NCBI RefSeq assembly: GCF_900172335.1
Contig: NZ_FWFX01000010.1
Coordinates: 1 to 64,000, forward strand
DNA length: 64,000 bases
Reading direction: 5' to 3'
Source of the DNA: Roseovarius albus
Lineage (GTDB): Bacteria; Pseudomonadota; Alphaproteobacteria; Rhodobacterales; Rhodobacteraceae
Shown: positions 27,095 through 35,211 of the stretch, in pieces
Numbering within the stretch: position 1 is the stretch's first letter
Layout of the letters: every line of letters starts with the position of its first letter
Notes under the pieces: generated by a model
What the model was told of the DNA's origin: nothing
What the model saw: only the letters and a program-made list of their open reading frames with translations
The model's database searches: none
Made by a program: the position numbers and the translations under genes

Positions 27095-28132
27095 ATGTTT
27101 CTGAAAAATGCCTGGTACGTCGCCGCATGGGGCGATGAGATCACCGAAGATCTGCAAAAGGTAATGTTGCTGAACGAAAGCATCTGCATGTTTCGGGACA
27201 GCAAGGGCAAGGTCATCGCACTTGAAAATGCTTGCCCGCATCGCAAGCTGCCACTGACCAAAGGCCGACGCAAAGGTGACGCGGTCGAGTGCGGCTATCA
27301 CGGGCTGACGTTTAACGGCACAGGGCAATGTATTCATGCTCCTGGACAAGGAGGCATTCCATCAAATGCCAAGGTGCACGCCTATCCGACCGAAGAGCGC
27401 TACGGCCTTATCTGGATTTGGATGGGCAATCCGGCCCTCGCTGACACATCCGAGATTTTCGAGATCGAAAACTTTGACAACCCAGCCTGGGGCATGAATC
27501 GCGGCAAGGCACTCGAGATTGATTGCAACTATCTTTATGTGACCGACAACCTCTTGGACCCAACCCATGTCGCTTGGGTTCATCAATCATCATTCGGGCA
27601 AGCCGCCACCGAAGACACGCCCTTGCGCATTCGCAAGCAGGATGACGGTATTACAGTTTGGCGCTGGATGATGGATGTGGAACCAGCCCCGTTCTACAAA
27701 AAGATTGTCGAGTTTGAGGGCAACTGCGACCGTATGCAGCATTATGAGGTGCGCTATCCTTGCCACGCCCTGATCCGTGCGGTGTTTACACCAGCCGGAA
27801 CGGGGGGCGTTGGCGGTTCGCTACATGAAAACACATTCATCATGGATAGCTACAACTTCATGACACCGGAAACTGAAGGGCGAACGCGCTATTACTGGTT
27901 CCAACTGCGTAACATCCGGCCAGATGATGAGGCGCTGAGTGAGATGATGTCTGATGACGTCAAACATGCCTTTGAAGAAGACCGCGAGGTGCTCAACGAC
28001 GTGCAAGAAGGGATGGCCAATAAAACCACCCCGCATATTGACTTGAATATTGACGGTGGCCAGCTTCGATTCAGGCGTCAGCTTGAAGTGCTGATTGATC
28101 AAGAACGCACGGCAGACGCCGCTTTGAGTTAA
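27095..28132 (+). CDS. Rieske oxygenase, VanA-like (vanillate O-demethylase oxygenase family)
   Basis: 345 residues with VanA architecture. It starts FLKNAWYVAAWGDEI, a typical VanA beginning. The Rieske ligands are Cys47-x-His49 and Cys66-x2-His69; the iron site NLLDPTHVAWVH gives Asp155, His158 and His163. Unlike the other three Rieske proteins here it has Asp. The family demethylates methoxy-aromatics such as vanillate, but related members act on other compounds. No VanB reductase gene is adjacent, so I do not assign vanillate. A bidirectional terminator follows. Confidence 0.83.
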   Translation: MFLKNAWYVAAWGDEITEDLQKVMLLNESICMFRDSKGKVIALENACPHRKLPLTKGRRKGDAVECGYHGLTFNGTGQCIHAPGQGGIPSNAKVHAYPTEERYGLIWIWMGNPALADTSEIFEIENFDNPAWGMNRGKALEIDCNYLYVTDNLLDPTHVAWVHQSSFGQAATEDTPLRIRKQDDGITVWRWMMDVEPAPFYKKIVEFEGNCDRMQHYEVRYPCHALIRAVFTPAGTGGVGGSLHENTFIMDSYNFMTPETEGRTRYYWFQLRNIRPDDEALSEMMSDDVKHAFEEDREVLNDVQEGMANKTTPHIDLNIDGGQLRFRRQLEVLIDQERTADAALS

Positions 28133-28198
28133 TACCTGATTATGCCGTCCTTATATCTCAAATTCCAAGATTTGTGATGAACAATCAGAACGTATCAA

Positions 28199-28222
28199 AA
28201 AGGCCGGTATATACCGGCCTTT
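28199..28222. terminator. bidirectional intrinsic terminator
   Basis: A perfect 24-base palindrome with GGCCGG and CCGGCC arms around a TATATA centre, preceded by A-run and followed by TTT. It lies between convergent genes (VanA-like and hsp20) and has A/T tracts on the right side for termination in either direction. Confidence 0.85.
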
Positions 28223-28271
28223 CAAAATTCTACTGCGCTTGAAACGTCAATGTTTCAAACCCCGAAAAGAC

Positions 28272-28739
28272 TTAGTTCACGGCTTTGGCGTCTACCACGT
28301 CTTTTTCGACGGCACTCGCGCTTTGGATCTCAATCCGACGCGGCTTAAGAGCCTCAGGAATTTCACGCACTAGGTCGATATGCAGCATGCCATCGGTGTG
28401 GCTGGCACCAGTGACCCGAACATGGTCGGCCAGCTGGAACTTTCGCTCGAACGCGCGAGTGGCAATGCCGCGGTGCAGATAAGTTTTCTCATTGTCTTCT
28501 TCGGCTTTTGTGGCCGAAACAACCAGAGCATTTTCTTTCACATCGACAGACAAGTCTGCATCGGAAAAGCCAGCAACCGCAATTGAGATGCGATAGGCAT
28601 CATTTGCGGTTTTTTCGATGTTATAGGGAGGGTAGCTTGGTTGGTTCAGGTCTTTGGTCAAAACGCGATCCATCATGTCAGCGATTTGATCAAAACCAAC
28701 AGTTGCACGATAAAGGGGTGCAAGATCAAAATTACGCAT
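28272..28739 (-). CDS. Hsp20 small heat-shock protein
   Basis: 155 residues with an alpha-crystallin domain (about 38-135), including YRISIAVAGFSDADLSVDVKENALVV and the RGIATRAFERKFQL segment. It begins MRNFDLAPLYRATVGFDQI, as in IbpA-type proteins of alphaproteobacteria. ATP-independent holdase that binds unfolding proteins. The ribosome site AAGGAU lies 6 bases before the ATG and is sequestered by a predicted ROSE-type RNA thermometer, so translation should rise with temperature. Confidence 0.93.
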   Translation of the reverse strand: MRNFDLAPLYRATVGFDQIADMMDRVLTKDLNQPSYPPYNIEKTANDAYRISIAVAGFSDADLSVDVKENALVVSATKAEEDNEKTYLHRGIATRAFERKFQLADHVRVTGASHTDGMLHIDLVREIPEALKPRRIEIQSASAVEKDVVDAKAVN

Positions 28740-28826
28740 GGGTTATCCTTTCATAAAGCGATACCAAATGTGAGCCTTCCCTCATGGGACAGGCAGAGAT
28801 CATCCGACCCGCTCGGCGGCATCGGA
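28740..28826 (-). promoter_or_regulatory. probable ROSE-type RNA thermometer in the hsp20 leader
   Basis: The RNA reads from 28826 down to 28740. It shows three hairpins. Hairpin 1 is UCCGA/UCGGA (28803-28826). Hairpin 2 is GCCU..CCC/GGG..AGGC (28774-28794). The 3' hairpin covers 28741-28765, where UAUC-G-CUUU pairs with AAAG-GAUA. The last hairpin masks the ribosome site AAGGAU and contains U-C-G-C-U, the conserved UYGCU of ROSE elements with its odd G opposite the AGG. Position directly before an hsp20 gene is the classical one. Pairing was done by eye. Confidence 0.75.
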
Positions 28827-28898
28827 TAATCAGTATTTGGGAAGCCGGATCGCAGGCTTCAAGGTTTCAGGGAAAATGTTCCCAATTCTGGCATCAAT

Positions 28899-30386
28899 TT
28901 AAGTGTTCTGAAGTTGAGATAATTTTTGGCAAAGCCGGCTCACCAGCTTGGGAATGCGGCTCTCGTGAACACTGGTAAATCCAAGAACAAGAGCTGAACG
29001 CTCAATCGGGTCAAAGGCATACACCGACAAAGGTAAGGATTCGATACCGGCCTCTAACAGGACGCGTTGTGCCGTTTGATCGGCCAGATCGTTCTTCAAC
29101 CAAGCAAGCAAATGCATCCCAGCATCTGGAGGCTCAACCTCCACAAAATCTGAGCAATCGCGCGACAGGCATTCACAAAGAACATCCCGCCTGTTGCGAT
29201 AAATCCGACGCATTTTGCGAATGTGCTCTACAAACCGACCATCTTCCATAAAGTTGGCCATGGCCTGTTCTGTGACCGCTGATGACCCCTGACCCAACAG
29301 AGTGCGAAACTTGGCAAAACTATCGACAAGTGCGGGTGGCACTACGATGTAACCTAATCGAATAGAGGCAAACATCGATTTCGAAAACGTGCCGACGTAC
29401 AAAACCCGACGCTCTGAATCCAAGGCACACAGGGCGGGCAGCGGCCTACCACGATAACGGAATTCGCTGTCATAGTCATCTTCGATGATCCACGTGTCAT
29501 TGTCTTTCGCATAATTGAGCAGAGCCAACCGCCGAACAAGCGACATGGTTATGCCCAAAGGCTGCTGATGAGAGGGGGTCGTGAAAATAGCTGCCGGTTT
29601 GGGATAGTGTGAGGCGGCAAACTCAAGGTTCATGCCTTCATTGTCGATGGGGACAGGCACAACATTTGCCCCCATAATCTGCATGAGATCCCGCCCAGCG
29701 ATATGGCCGGGATTTTCATACCAAACTGTGTCCCCGCGATTGAGCATGATCGCCGAAATCAGTGCGAACGCTTGCTGAGCGCCGGATGTGATGACGATCT
29801 GATCCGGATCAACCTGCATGCTACGGGCATCAGCCAAATGACGGGCAATCGATCTGCGCAATGCTGCGCTGCCATTCGCGGGCCCATAGCTGAGATGACG
29901 ACGACCCTCGGCAATCAAAGCCTCGGACAGGTACTTATTCCAGATTTTCAACGGGAACTGATCTAATGCGGGCACACCCGGTCGAAACGGTTCTGTCTTA
30001 CCGTGGCGGACGCTAGCTAAGGAGGACATGATCGTCTTGGAACGGTCAGAAATTTCAAAGTTGGGAGGCTCTTTTTGTCGCCGTGAGCGACGAACCTTCG
30101 GCGCATTTTCAACCTCCAACCCTTGCGAGACAAAGGTACCCGCTCCGGTTTTTGCTTCGGCATAACCTTCGCTGACCAATTGCTCGTAAACGGATTTCAC
30201 GGTGATGCGTGAGACGCCCAATTCCTGCGCCAATTCACGAGTTGACGGTAGCTTCTGCCCAGGCTGCAGCGCGCCGCCCAATATGGATCGACGCAGAGCA
30301 CCATCCAATTGGCGATAGATTGGCGTGCTGGTTGCACGATCTATGGAAAAGCCGTGAAGCAGGGCTCCTCCGGGGGCCTTGGGCAT
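28899..30386 (-). CDS. MocR-type regulator (GntR winged helix + aminotransferase domain)
   Basis: 495 residues. N-terminal GntR helix (about 12-85: PIYRQLDGALRRSI, LPSTRELAQELGVSRITVKSVYEQL), a linker with a basic patch (RRSRRQKEPP), then a fold-type I aminotransferase domain. The domain has a PLP Lys in GTFSKSMFASIRLGY and an IIEDDYDSEFRY Asp segment. Such regulators bind PLP and an amino-compound effector. It is divergent from the URO-D-like gene, with two direct repeats in the gap that abut its own AGGAGG ribosome site, indicating autorepression and control of that gene. Confidence 0.92.
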   Translation of the reverse strand: MPKAPGGALLHGFSIDRATSTPIYRQLDGALRRSILGGALQPGQKLPSTRELAQELGVSRITVKSVYEQLVSEGYAEAKTGAGTFVSQGLEVENAPKVRRSRRQKEPPNFEISDRSKTIMSSLASVRHGKTEPFRPGVPALDQFPLKIWNKYLSEALIAEGRRHLSYGPANGSAALRRSIARHLADARSMQVDPDQIVITSGAQQAFALISAIMLNRGDTVWYENPGHIAGRDLMQIMGANVVPVPIDNEGMNLEFAASHYPKPAAIFTTPSHQQPLGITMSLVRRLALLNYAKDNDTWIIEDDYDSEFRYRGRPLPALCALDSERRVLYVGTFSKSMFASIRLGYIVVPPALVDSFAKFRTLLGQGSSAVTEQAMANFMEDGRFVEHIRKMRRIYRNRRDVLCECLSRDCSDFVEVEPPDAGMHLLAWLKNDLADQTAQRVLLEAGIESLPLSVYAFDPIERSALVLGFTSVHESRIPKLVSRLCQKLSQLQNT

Positions 30387-30397
30387 CTGCCGCCTCC

Positions 30398-30427
30398 TAA
30401 TGGGCTTATATAAAATCTGTTAATGGG
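30398..30427. promoter_or_regulatory. direct repeats, probable MocR operator
   Basis: TAATGGG occurs at 30398-30404 and 30421-30427, each followed by a TATA/AAA-rich stretch, with a 23-bp period (about two helical turns). MocR regulators typically bind direct repeats with such spacing. The site overlaps the leader of the MocR gene and precedes the divergent URO-D-like gene. Confidence 0.6.
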
Positions 30428-30515
30428 TATAAAATATAGATCCATTTCTGAATAGCCTGTTGTGCAATGGAGCCGCCTTAGGGCGACCGCGTATCTATCG
30501 GGAGTGAACTGAGCC

Positions 30516-31859
30516 ATGACTGATTTGAAAGACTATCCGTTTCCATCAGGGTTACATCTGTTGCAACGCTGGCAAGCCGGAGACCAAAGCGCAAAAGAGG
30601 AATTGACCCGGGTTTTTGATGCGGCCATCGCCGGTAACCTCGATGAGAATTTCAAACTGCAACCCTCTCCGGACCGGGTGCATTCAACGGCGTCGGTACA
30701 TATGCTGACCTTGTCGGCCCTCAATGACCTCTATGGCATTGAAACGCGTGAATATTATCATGAAGATCCCTATCGCTATGTGCGGGCGAACTTGGCCGTC
30801 ACCCGACTGATGGGGGTGAGCAAGCTCTATATCACATGGTCGCTATATGCATGGACGTGCGAGCCATTGGGGCAAACCATGATGTATCCTGACAAGTATC
30901 CGCCGGGAGCAGATCCCGACGATATGCTGATAAAGAAGGACAATTGGCACGAACTTGAAACACCCGATTTCAACTCGGGTGTGCCATTGGCCATCGACAA
31001 CATTCTAAAGGTGATGCAGGAACTCACCGGGGCAAGCCCAACATTGCAGATCACCGCCCCCTATAGTCTGGCAGCAGATATTTACGGGCAGGAACCTTTG
31101 CTTGCAGATGTGGTCAATGATCCTGACACCGTGAATGCCTTGCTGGATCATCTGGGCGATACCGTTTTGGCCCCCTGGATGGACCACCATTTTGAGCTGT
31201 TCCCTGATGGCTGGGTTGAATTGTCCGATGCCTCCGGTTCACCATTCTTCATCGGGCCGGAAAACTGCAAAAACATGTCGATCCGCTCGATTCGGCATAT
31301 GCTCAGGGACAAGCCCTATGCCGACCGCGTATTCGACAATAACTACCGCGGAGACTACGTGGCAGAGGTCACGAAAAAGAGCCGGTCCTCAAGGCGGCGC
31401 GGCGCGGCAAATACGAGCGACCACGCGACCACGCGCGCCAAGCTGCTGGAACTGACTGATGCGAAGGTGAGCGTAAATCCCCTTTTCGTGATGCGTCTTG
31501 AGGCGGACAAGGTTGATGTGTCATTTTACGAAGAGCAGGCGATCTCGCGAAATATGCCACTGACCATTGGTGTTGGCTCGCCCGAGATTGATCGTAACAG
31601 CATCGAAGATTTGGGCGCGGCCAAGATTGAGGCAGCGGAAAAAGCCAAGTCCTTTGTTTCCGCTATACGGCGTGTGTGTGAAGTGGTCGATCTGCCAGAA
31701 GACAATCATGTTGGTCAGTCTTGGCCTAGCCACCTCTACTTTGAAGACGTGAACGGCCAATCCCAATTTGAGCTGGTTGAACTCATCTTGCGAGAGGTCC
31801 ACAGCTGCCCGCCCTTTGAGCGGTCAAATATATCCAAGCAGTGCGTCGGGGCCAATTGA
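30516..31859 (+). CDS. uroporphyrinogen decarboxylase (URO-D) superfamily protein
   Basis: 447 residues, longer than heme-pathway HemE (~345) and lacking its N-terminal signature, so it is not HemE. The TIM-barrel-like order of the URO-D/corrinoid methyltransferase superfamily can be followed: LQITAPYSLAADIYGQEPLL, VNALLDHLGD, ELSDASGSPFFIGPENC and a conserved LTIGVGSPEIDRNS stretch. A basic insert (KKSRSSRRRGAA, about 289-300) is unusual. Superfamily members catalyse decarboxylation or methyl transfer to corrinoids. Its divergent MocR neighbour suggests an amino-compound substrate. Function not assigned. Confidence 0.65.
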   Translation: MTDLKDYPFPSGLHLLQRWQAGDQSAKEELTRVFDAAIAGNLDENFKLQPSPDRVHSTASVHMLTLSALNDLYGIETREYYHEDPYRYVRANLAVTRLMGVSKLYITWSLYAWTCEPLGQTMMYPDKYPPGADPDDMLIKKDNWHELETPDFNSGVPLAIDNILKVMQELTGASPTLQITAPYSLAADIYGQEPLLADVVNDPDTVNALLDHLGDTVLAPWMDHHFELFPDGWVELSDASGSPFFIGPENCKNMSIRSIRHMLRDKPYADRVFDNNYRGDYVAEVTKKSRSSRRRGAANTSDHATTRAKLLELTDAKVSVNPLFVMRLEADKVDVSFYEEQAISRNMPLTIGVGSPEIDRNSIEDLGAAKIEAAEKAKSFVSAIRRVCEVVDLPEDNHVGQSWPSHLYFEDVNGQSQFELVELILREVHSCPPFERSNISKQCVGAN

Positions 31860-31872
31860 AGGGATCCACAGC

Positions 31873-32667
31873 TTAGCTACCGTTACTGTTAACTTTTTCT
31901 CGTTTGAAACCACCCCCGCCCTGACCGAAACCAATGCCCGGAGCAGGGCGATTGGCCCGCAGGTCCCGTTTCAACTCTTGCACGCGATTAGGCAGTTCCA
32001 TCCCCCACGCCTTGCGTGGCCCCCCACCAAAGCGAGAAACGCTAACAAGCGACAAAATACGCCCCCTGCCATTCTCTTTAAGAAATACCGGTGCGCCCGA
32101 GGAGCCATAAGTAACATTGCAATCAAATGAGACCAGTTCTTGGCTACGCCCCAAAACCCCGCAATCACGCTGCCATGACAAAGCCGCATCGCGGCCTCGC
32201 CCATAAGACACAACACTCACACGACTGCCTTTGCTGTGCCCCTTGTGCAGTGCAAAGGGGGCAGCGGTGAAACTCGAAATCGGGCTTTCCAATCGCAACA
32301 GAGCCACATCATATCGAACGAAATGCGCACTGACCCCTGCTCGGGGATTGAATTGCTGATGGGCCGCGATCTGAGACACAGCCCTATCGGCCACCGATAC
32401 CCCATCGCGCAACCCTGCCCGAAACTGTAGTTTGTCGGTCGAGAGCAATCGATCATTTTGGTCATAAACGCAATGTGCCGCCGTTAGAACAAGATCGGAA
32501 GCGATTAAAACCCCCGTACAATACCCTTCTCCGGATTGCTCAACGCGGCCCACAGCCTCCCAGCCAAAAAGATCATCGATGTCGGTCAAACGCACCAATC
32601 CGCTGCCTTGGGCCAAGGCCCCGGTCGTCAACAGGCAAAGCGCTGATATAAATGTAAAAAGCTTCAT
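31873..32667 (-). CDS. secreted trypsin-like serine protease
   Basis: 264 residues. Sec signal (MKLFTFISALCLLTTGALAQ), then an S1 family domain with a complete triad: LTAAHC (His65), RYDVALL (Asp120) and GSSGAP (Ser190). The oxyanion motif reads GSSGA instead of GDSGG, as in many bacterial S1 proteins. The last ~25 residues are Gly/Lys rich (PGIGFGQGGGGFKREKVN). Second of two adjacent protease genes whose reading frames overlap (ATGA), so they are co-translated. Periplasmic or extracellular. Confidence 0.88.
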   Translation of the reverse strand: MKLFTFISALCLLTTGALAQGSGLVRLTDIDDLFGWEAVGRVEQSGEGYCTGVLIASDLVLTAAHCVYDQNDRLLSTDKLQFRAGLRDGVSVADRAVSQIAAHQQFNPRAGVSAHFVRYDVALLRLESPISSFTAAPFALHKGHSKGSRVSVVSYGRGRDAALSWQRDCGVLGRSQELVSFDCNVTYGSSGAPVFLKENGRGRILSLVSVSRFGGGPRKAWGMELPNRVQELKRDLRANRPAPGIGFGQGGGGFKREKVNSNGS

Positions 32668-33467
32668 GGTTTGGAAAATTTTGCCCCATTGTCACGGCGT
32701 TCGGTGACCGGTGTAAAGCCAGAAACATTCTGGATGTTCTCGAGCTCGCCCAATCCCAATAGCGCCAATAAGTCATTGAGTGGTCGTTTGAGTTGCGTGC
32801 CCAGAGACACCTGATCCCCGTCCACCTCTGCCATTGCCGAGACAACCGAGACTACGCGAGGTTCCCCGGATTCGAATGAAAAAACCGGCGCGCCCGAGGA
32901 TCCAAAATCAACTTCGCAGGACATGATCAAGACACCTTGCTGGCGCGCTTTCACGTTGCAACTTTCCTGCAGCGATGGTGCCTCCAGCCGATCATGTGCA
33001 TAGCTGACAACGCCGATGCGTTGGCCTTTGCGCGGGCGCGCATCGGTCAAAAACGGAACGATGCGTGTGTTTCTGATTGGATGTTGCAACTCAAGCAGGG
33101 CAATATCATTGCGCACAGTCTTAGCCGCGACATCCTCGCTGTGTTTGTAATCCGGATGCGCTTCTGCACGCCGCACGCCACGATAGGCCGCTGCGCGCCC
33201 ATTGCGCCAACCCGCCAGAAATTCGATCTTCTCAGGCTCGACGTGTTGCCCCGTGCGTTTGTCAAACAGACAATGCGCGGCCGTCAGGACCAGATGCGGT
33301 GCGATCAGTGCTCCGGTGCAGACCCCGTGCCCATCAATATCCAAACGCCCAACAGCCTCCCATACGCGGGTGTCGTCGCCCGTATTCAGACGTTGCAAGA
33401 TTGAATCTTCGGCCTGTGCGCTCTGGCTCATCAGACCCAGAAAAATCGCTGTAAGCATTTGACGCAT
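32664..33467 (-). CDS. secreted trypsin-like serine protease
   Basis: 267 residues. Sec signal (MRQMLTAIFLGLMSQSAQA), then an S1 domain with LTAAHC (His65), RNDIALL (Asp121) and GSSGAP (Ser191). It aligns along its whole length with the downstream protease (shared WEAVGR, GxCTGxLIA, GxVSYxxxRxxA, GSSGAPVF), so they are tandem duplicates that have diverged. The C-terminal ~60 residues (LLALLGLGELENIQNVSGF) differ from the partner. First gene of the pair. Confidence 0.88.
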   Translation of the reverse strand: MRQMLTAIFLGLMSQSAQAEDSILQRLNTGDDTRVWEAVGRLDIDGHGVCTGALIAPHLVLTAAHCLFDKRTGQHVEPEKIEFLAGWRNGRAAAYRGVRRAEAHPDYKHSEDVAAKTVRNDIALLELQHPIRNTRIVPFLTDARPRKGQRIGVVSYAHDRLEAPSLQESCNVKARQQGVLIMSCEVDFGSSGAPVFSFESGEPRVVSVVSAMAEVDGDQVSLGTQLKRPLNDLLALLGLGELENIQNVSGFTPVTERRDNGAKFSKP

Positions 33468-33554
33468 AAAATACCTTTTAACAGAGTCGCGACAAGGTAG
33501 GCTTTGTTTCCGGCCAAATTAGGGCATCAATGAGCAATCACAAACCTAAATTTT

Positions 33555-34850
33555 CTAAGCATCCAGATGTGATAACGCAGGTGGCATTGGTCCGCCGGTA
33601 GCCCAATCCAGAAGCTCAACCGTGTGCACCACAGGCAGGCCGGTGCCAGACCCGATTTGCATCATGCAACCGATGTTCCCCGCAGCAATAAGATCAGGTT
33701 TCTTGGCCTCCAATGTGCGAATTTTGCGGGTCTTGAGCTTCCCGGAAATCTCTGGTTGCATCAGGTTGTACGTGCCTGCACTGCCGCAACAAAGGTGGCT
33801 GTCGGCGGGTTCTACCACGATGAATCCTGCGCGCTTCAATAGATCTTTGGGCGCAGATTTCACCTGCTGACCATGTTGCAGGGAACAGGCAGCATGATAA
33901 GCGATGGTCAGGCCTTTGCCATCGACTTCAGGCAAGTCCAATTGAGTCAGCAGTTCGGAAATATCCATGGCGCGTGCGGAAACGCTTGCGGCCTCTTCAG
34001 CCAAAGGGTCATTGCGAAACATGTGACCGTAATCTTTGACCGTTGTGCCGCAACCCGATGTGTTGATTACGATGGCATCCAGCCCTGCACCATCGATCTC
34101 AGCGCTCCAGGCCCGGATGTTAGCGGCGGCACTTCTATGACTTTCACCCACTTTCCCCATGTGATGTGTCAAAGCACCGCAACAGCCTGCCCCGTCGGCC
34201 ACAACCACTTCGCAACCCATGCGGGTCAGCAGTCGGATCGTGGCATCATTGATATCGGTATTCAGGGCCTTTTGCGCGCATCCGGTCATCAACGCGATGC
34301 GCATTTTGGTCGGGCCATTGGCGGTAAATCTTTGCGGGTCATCATTGCGGCTGACCGGCGGGATGGACTTTGGGGCCATATCCAGCATCGCCCGCAAACG
34401 GGCATCGGGCATCAACCGCGCAAAAGGTCGGGCCAGTTTGGCCCCAAACAATGCCAGACGAAAACGCATCGGATGAGGGAGTATCCAGGCCAAAACCCAG
34501 CGCAAAGCACGATCACTCCAGGGACGTTTGTAGTGGTCTTCGATGTAGGCGCGGGCATGATCTACCAGATGCATGTAATGAACACCCGACGGGCAGGTCG
34601 TCATGCAGGACAAGCAACTAAGGCAACGATCGATGTGTTTGACTGTTTTCGCGTCAGGCACACGCTCGTTTTCAAGCATATCCTTGATCAGGTAGATCCG
34701 GCCGCGCGGACTATCGAGTTCATCACCCAGTACTTGATAGGTCGGGCAGGTCGCGGTGCAAAATCCACAATGCACACAAGAGCGCAGGATCTCGTTGGCG
34801 CGGGCGGTTCCGGGATCTTCAAGCTGTTCTGGCGTAAACTGTGTCTGCAT
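33555..34850 (-). CDS. glcF: glycolate oxidase iron-sulfur subunit
   Basis: 431 residues with two CxxCxxCxxxCP clusters at the N-terminus (CVHCGFCTATCP and CLSCLSCMTTCPSG) and two CCG motifs (GCCGALTHHMG and CCGSAGTYN) of the heterodisulfide-reductase type. It passes electrons from the flavin subunits to the membrane quinone pool. Last gene of glcDEF, separated from glcE by a small membrane protein gene. Together they oxidise glycolate to glyoxylate. Confidence 0.93.
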   Translation of the reverse strand: MQTQFTPEQLEDPGTARANEILRSCVHCGFCTATCPTYQVLGDELDSPRGRIYLIKDMLENERVPDAKTVKHIDRCLSCLSCMTTCPSGVHYMHLVDHARAYIEDHYKRPWSDRALRWVLAWILPHPMRFRLALFGAKLARPFARLMPDARLRAMLDMAPKSIPPVSRNDDPQRFTANGPTKMRIALMTGCAQKALNTDINDATIRLLTRMGCEVVVADGAGCCGALTHHMGKVGESHRSAAANIRAWSAEIDGAGLDAIVINTSGCGTTVKDYGHMFRNDPLAEEAASVSARAMDISELLTQLDLPEVDGKGLTIAYHAACSLQHGQQVKSAPKDLLKRAGFIVVEPADSHLCCGSAGTYNLMQPEISGKLKTRKIRTLEAKKPDLIAAGNIGCMMQIGSGTGLPVVHTVELLDWATGGPMPPALSHLDA

Positions 34851-34862
34851 GGAACCCTCGAC

Positions 34863-35210
34863 CTAAGCGAGCAAAAGCAAAAGAAGGATGAAGCCTGAAC
34901 CAATCAAGCAAGGTACGGCCAGAGCCAATTTGGCTCCCCACCCTTTTTGATCAAAGCCAAGCTTGGTATAGAACGCGGCGTTGATCGCGGCAAAAATCAA
35001 TCCTGCGACAGCGGAAAAATACATGATCGCCCGGAATCCCGAAGCCATGGCGTTCCCGGCCGGATCAGACCCGGTGACCGCCGGAAGAAAAGCGTGCACA
35101 ATGAACACAATAGCGGCAAGCACAGCGTAAATCAGGGCGGATTTGTATGATTTGGGCAGGACCAGAGAGATCAGGAAAATTACTGGTCCGGGAAGAAATA
35201 TTGCCAGCAT
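34863..35210 (-). CDS. small membrane protein of unknown function between glcE and glcF
   Basis: 115 residues with four predicted membrane segments (about 1-20, 25-45, 58-80, 95-115). It starts MLAIFLPGPVIFLISLVLP and ends in a poly-Leu tail (LLLLLLA). No known domain recognised. It begins 1 base after the glcE stop and ends 12 bases before glcF, so it is part of the operon. A role as membrane anchor or transporter partner for the glycolate oxidase is speculative. Confidence 0.7.
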   Translation of the reverse strand: MLAIFLPGPVIFLISLVLPKSYKSALIYAVLAAIVFIVHAFLPAVTGSDPAGNAMASGFRAIMYFSAVAGLIFAAINAAFYTKLGFDQKGWGAKLALAVPCLIGSGFILLLLLLA

Positions 35211-35211
35211 T

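Noticed and set aside
27095..28132. Vanillate demethylase (vanA) as a firm name
   Set aside because: No vanB reductase gene nearby and related proteins use other substrates, so only VanA-like was kept.
33873..34898. 341-codon plus-strand frame
   Set aside because: Antisense to glcF, which has unmistakable iron-sulfur motifs.
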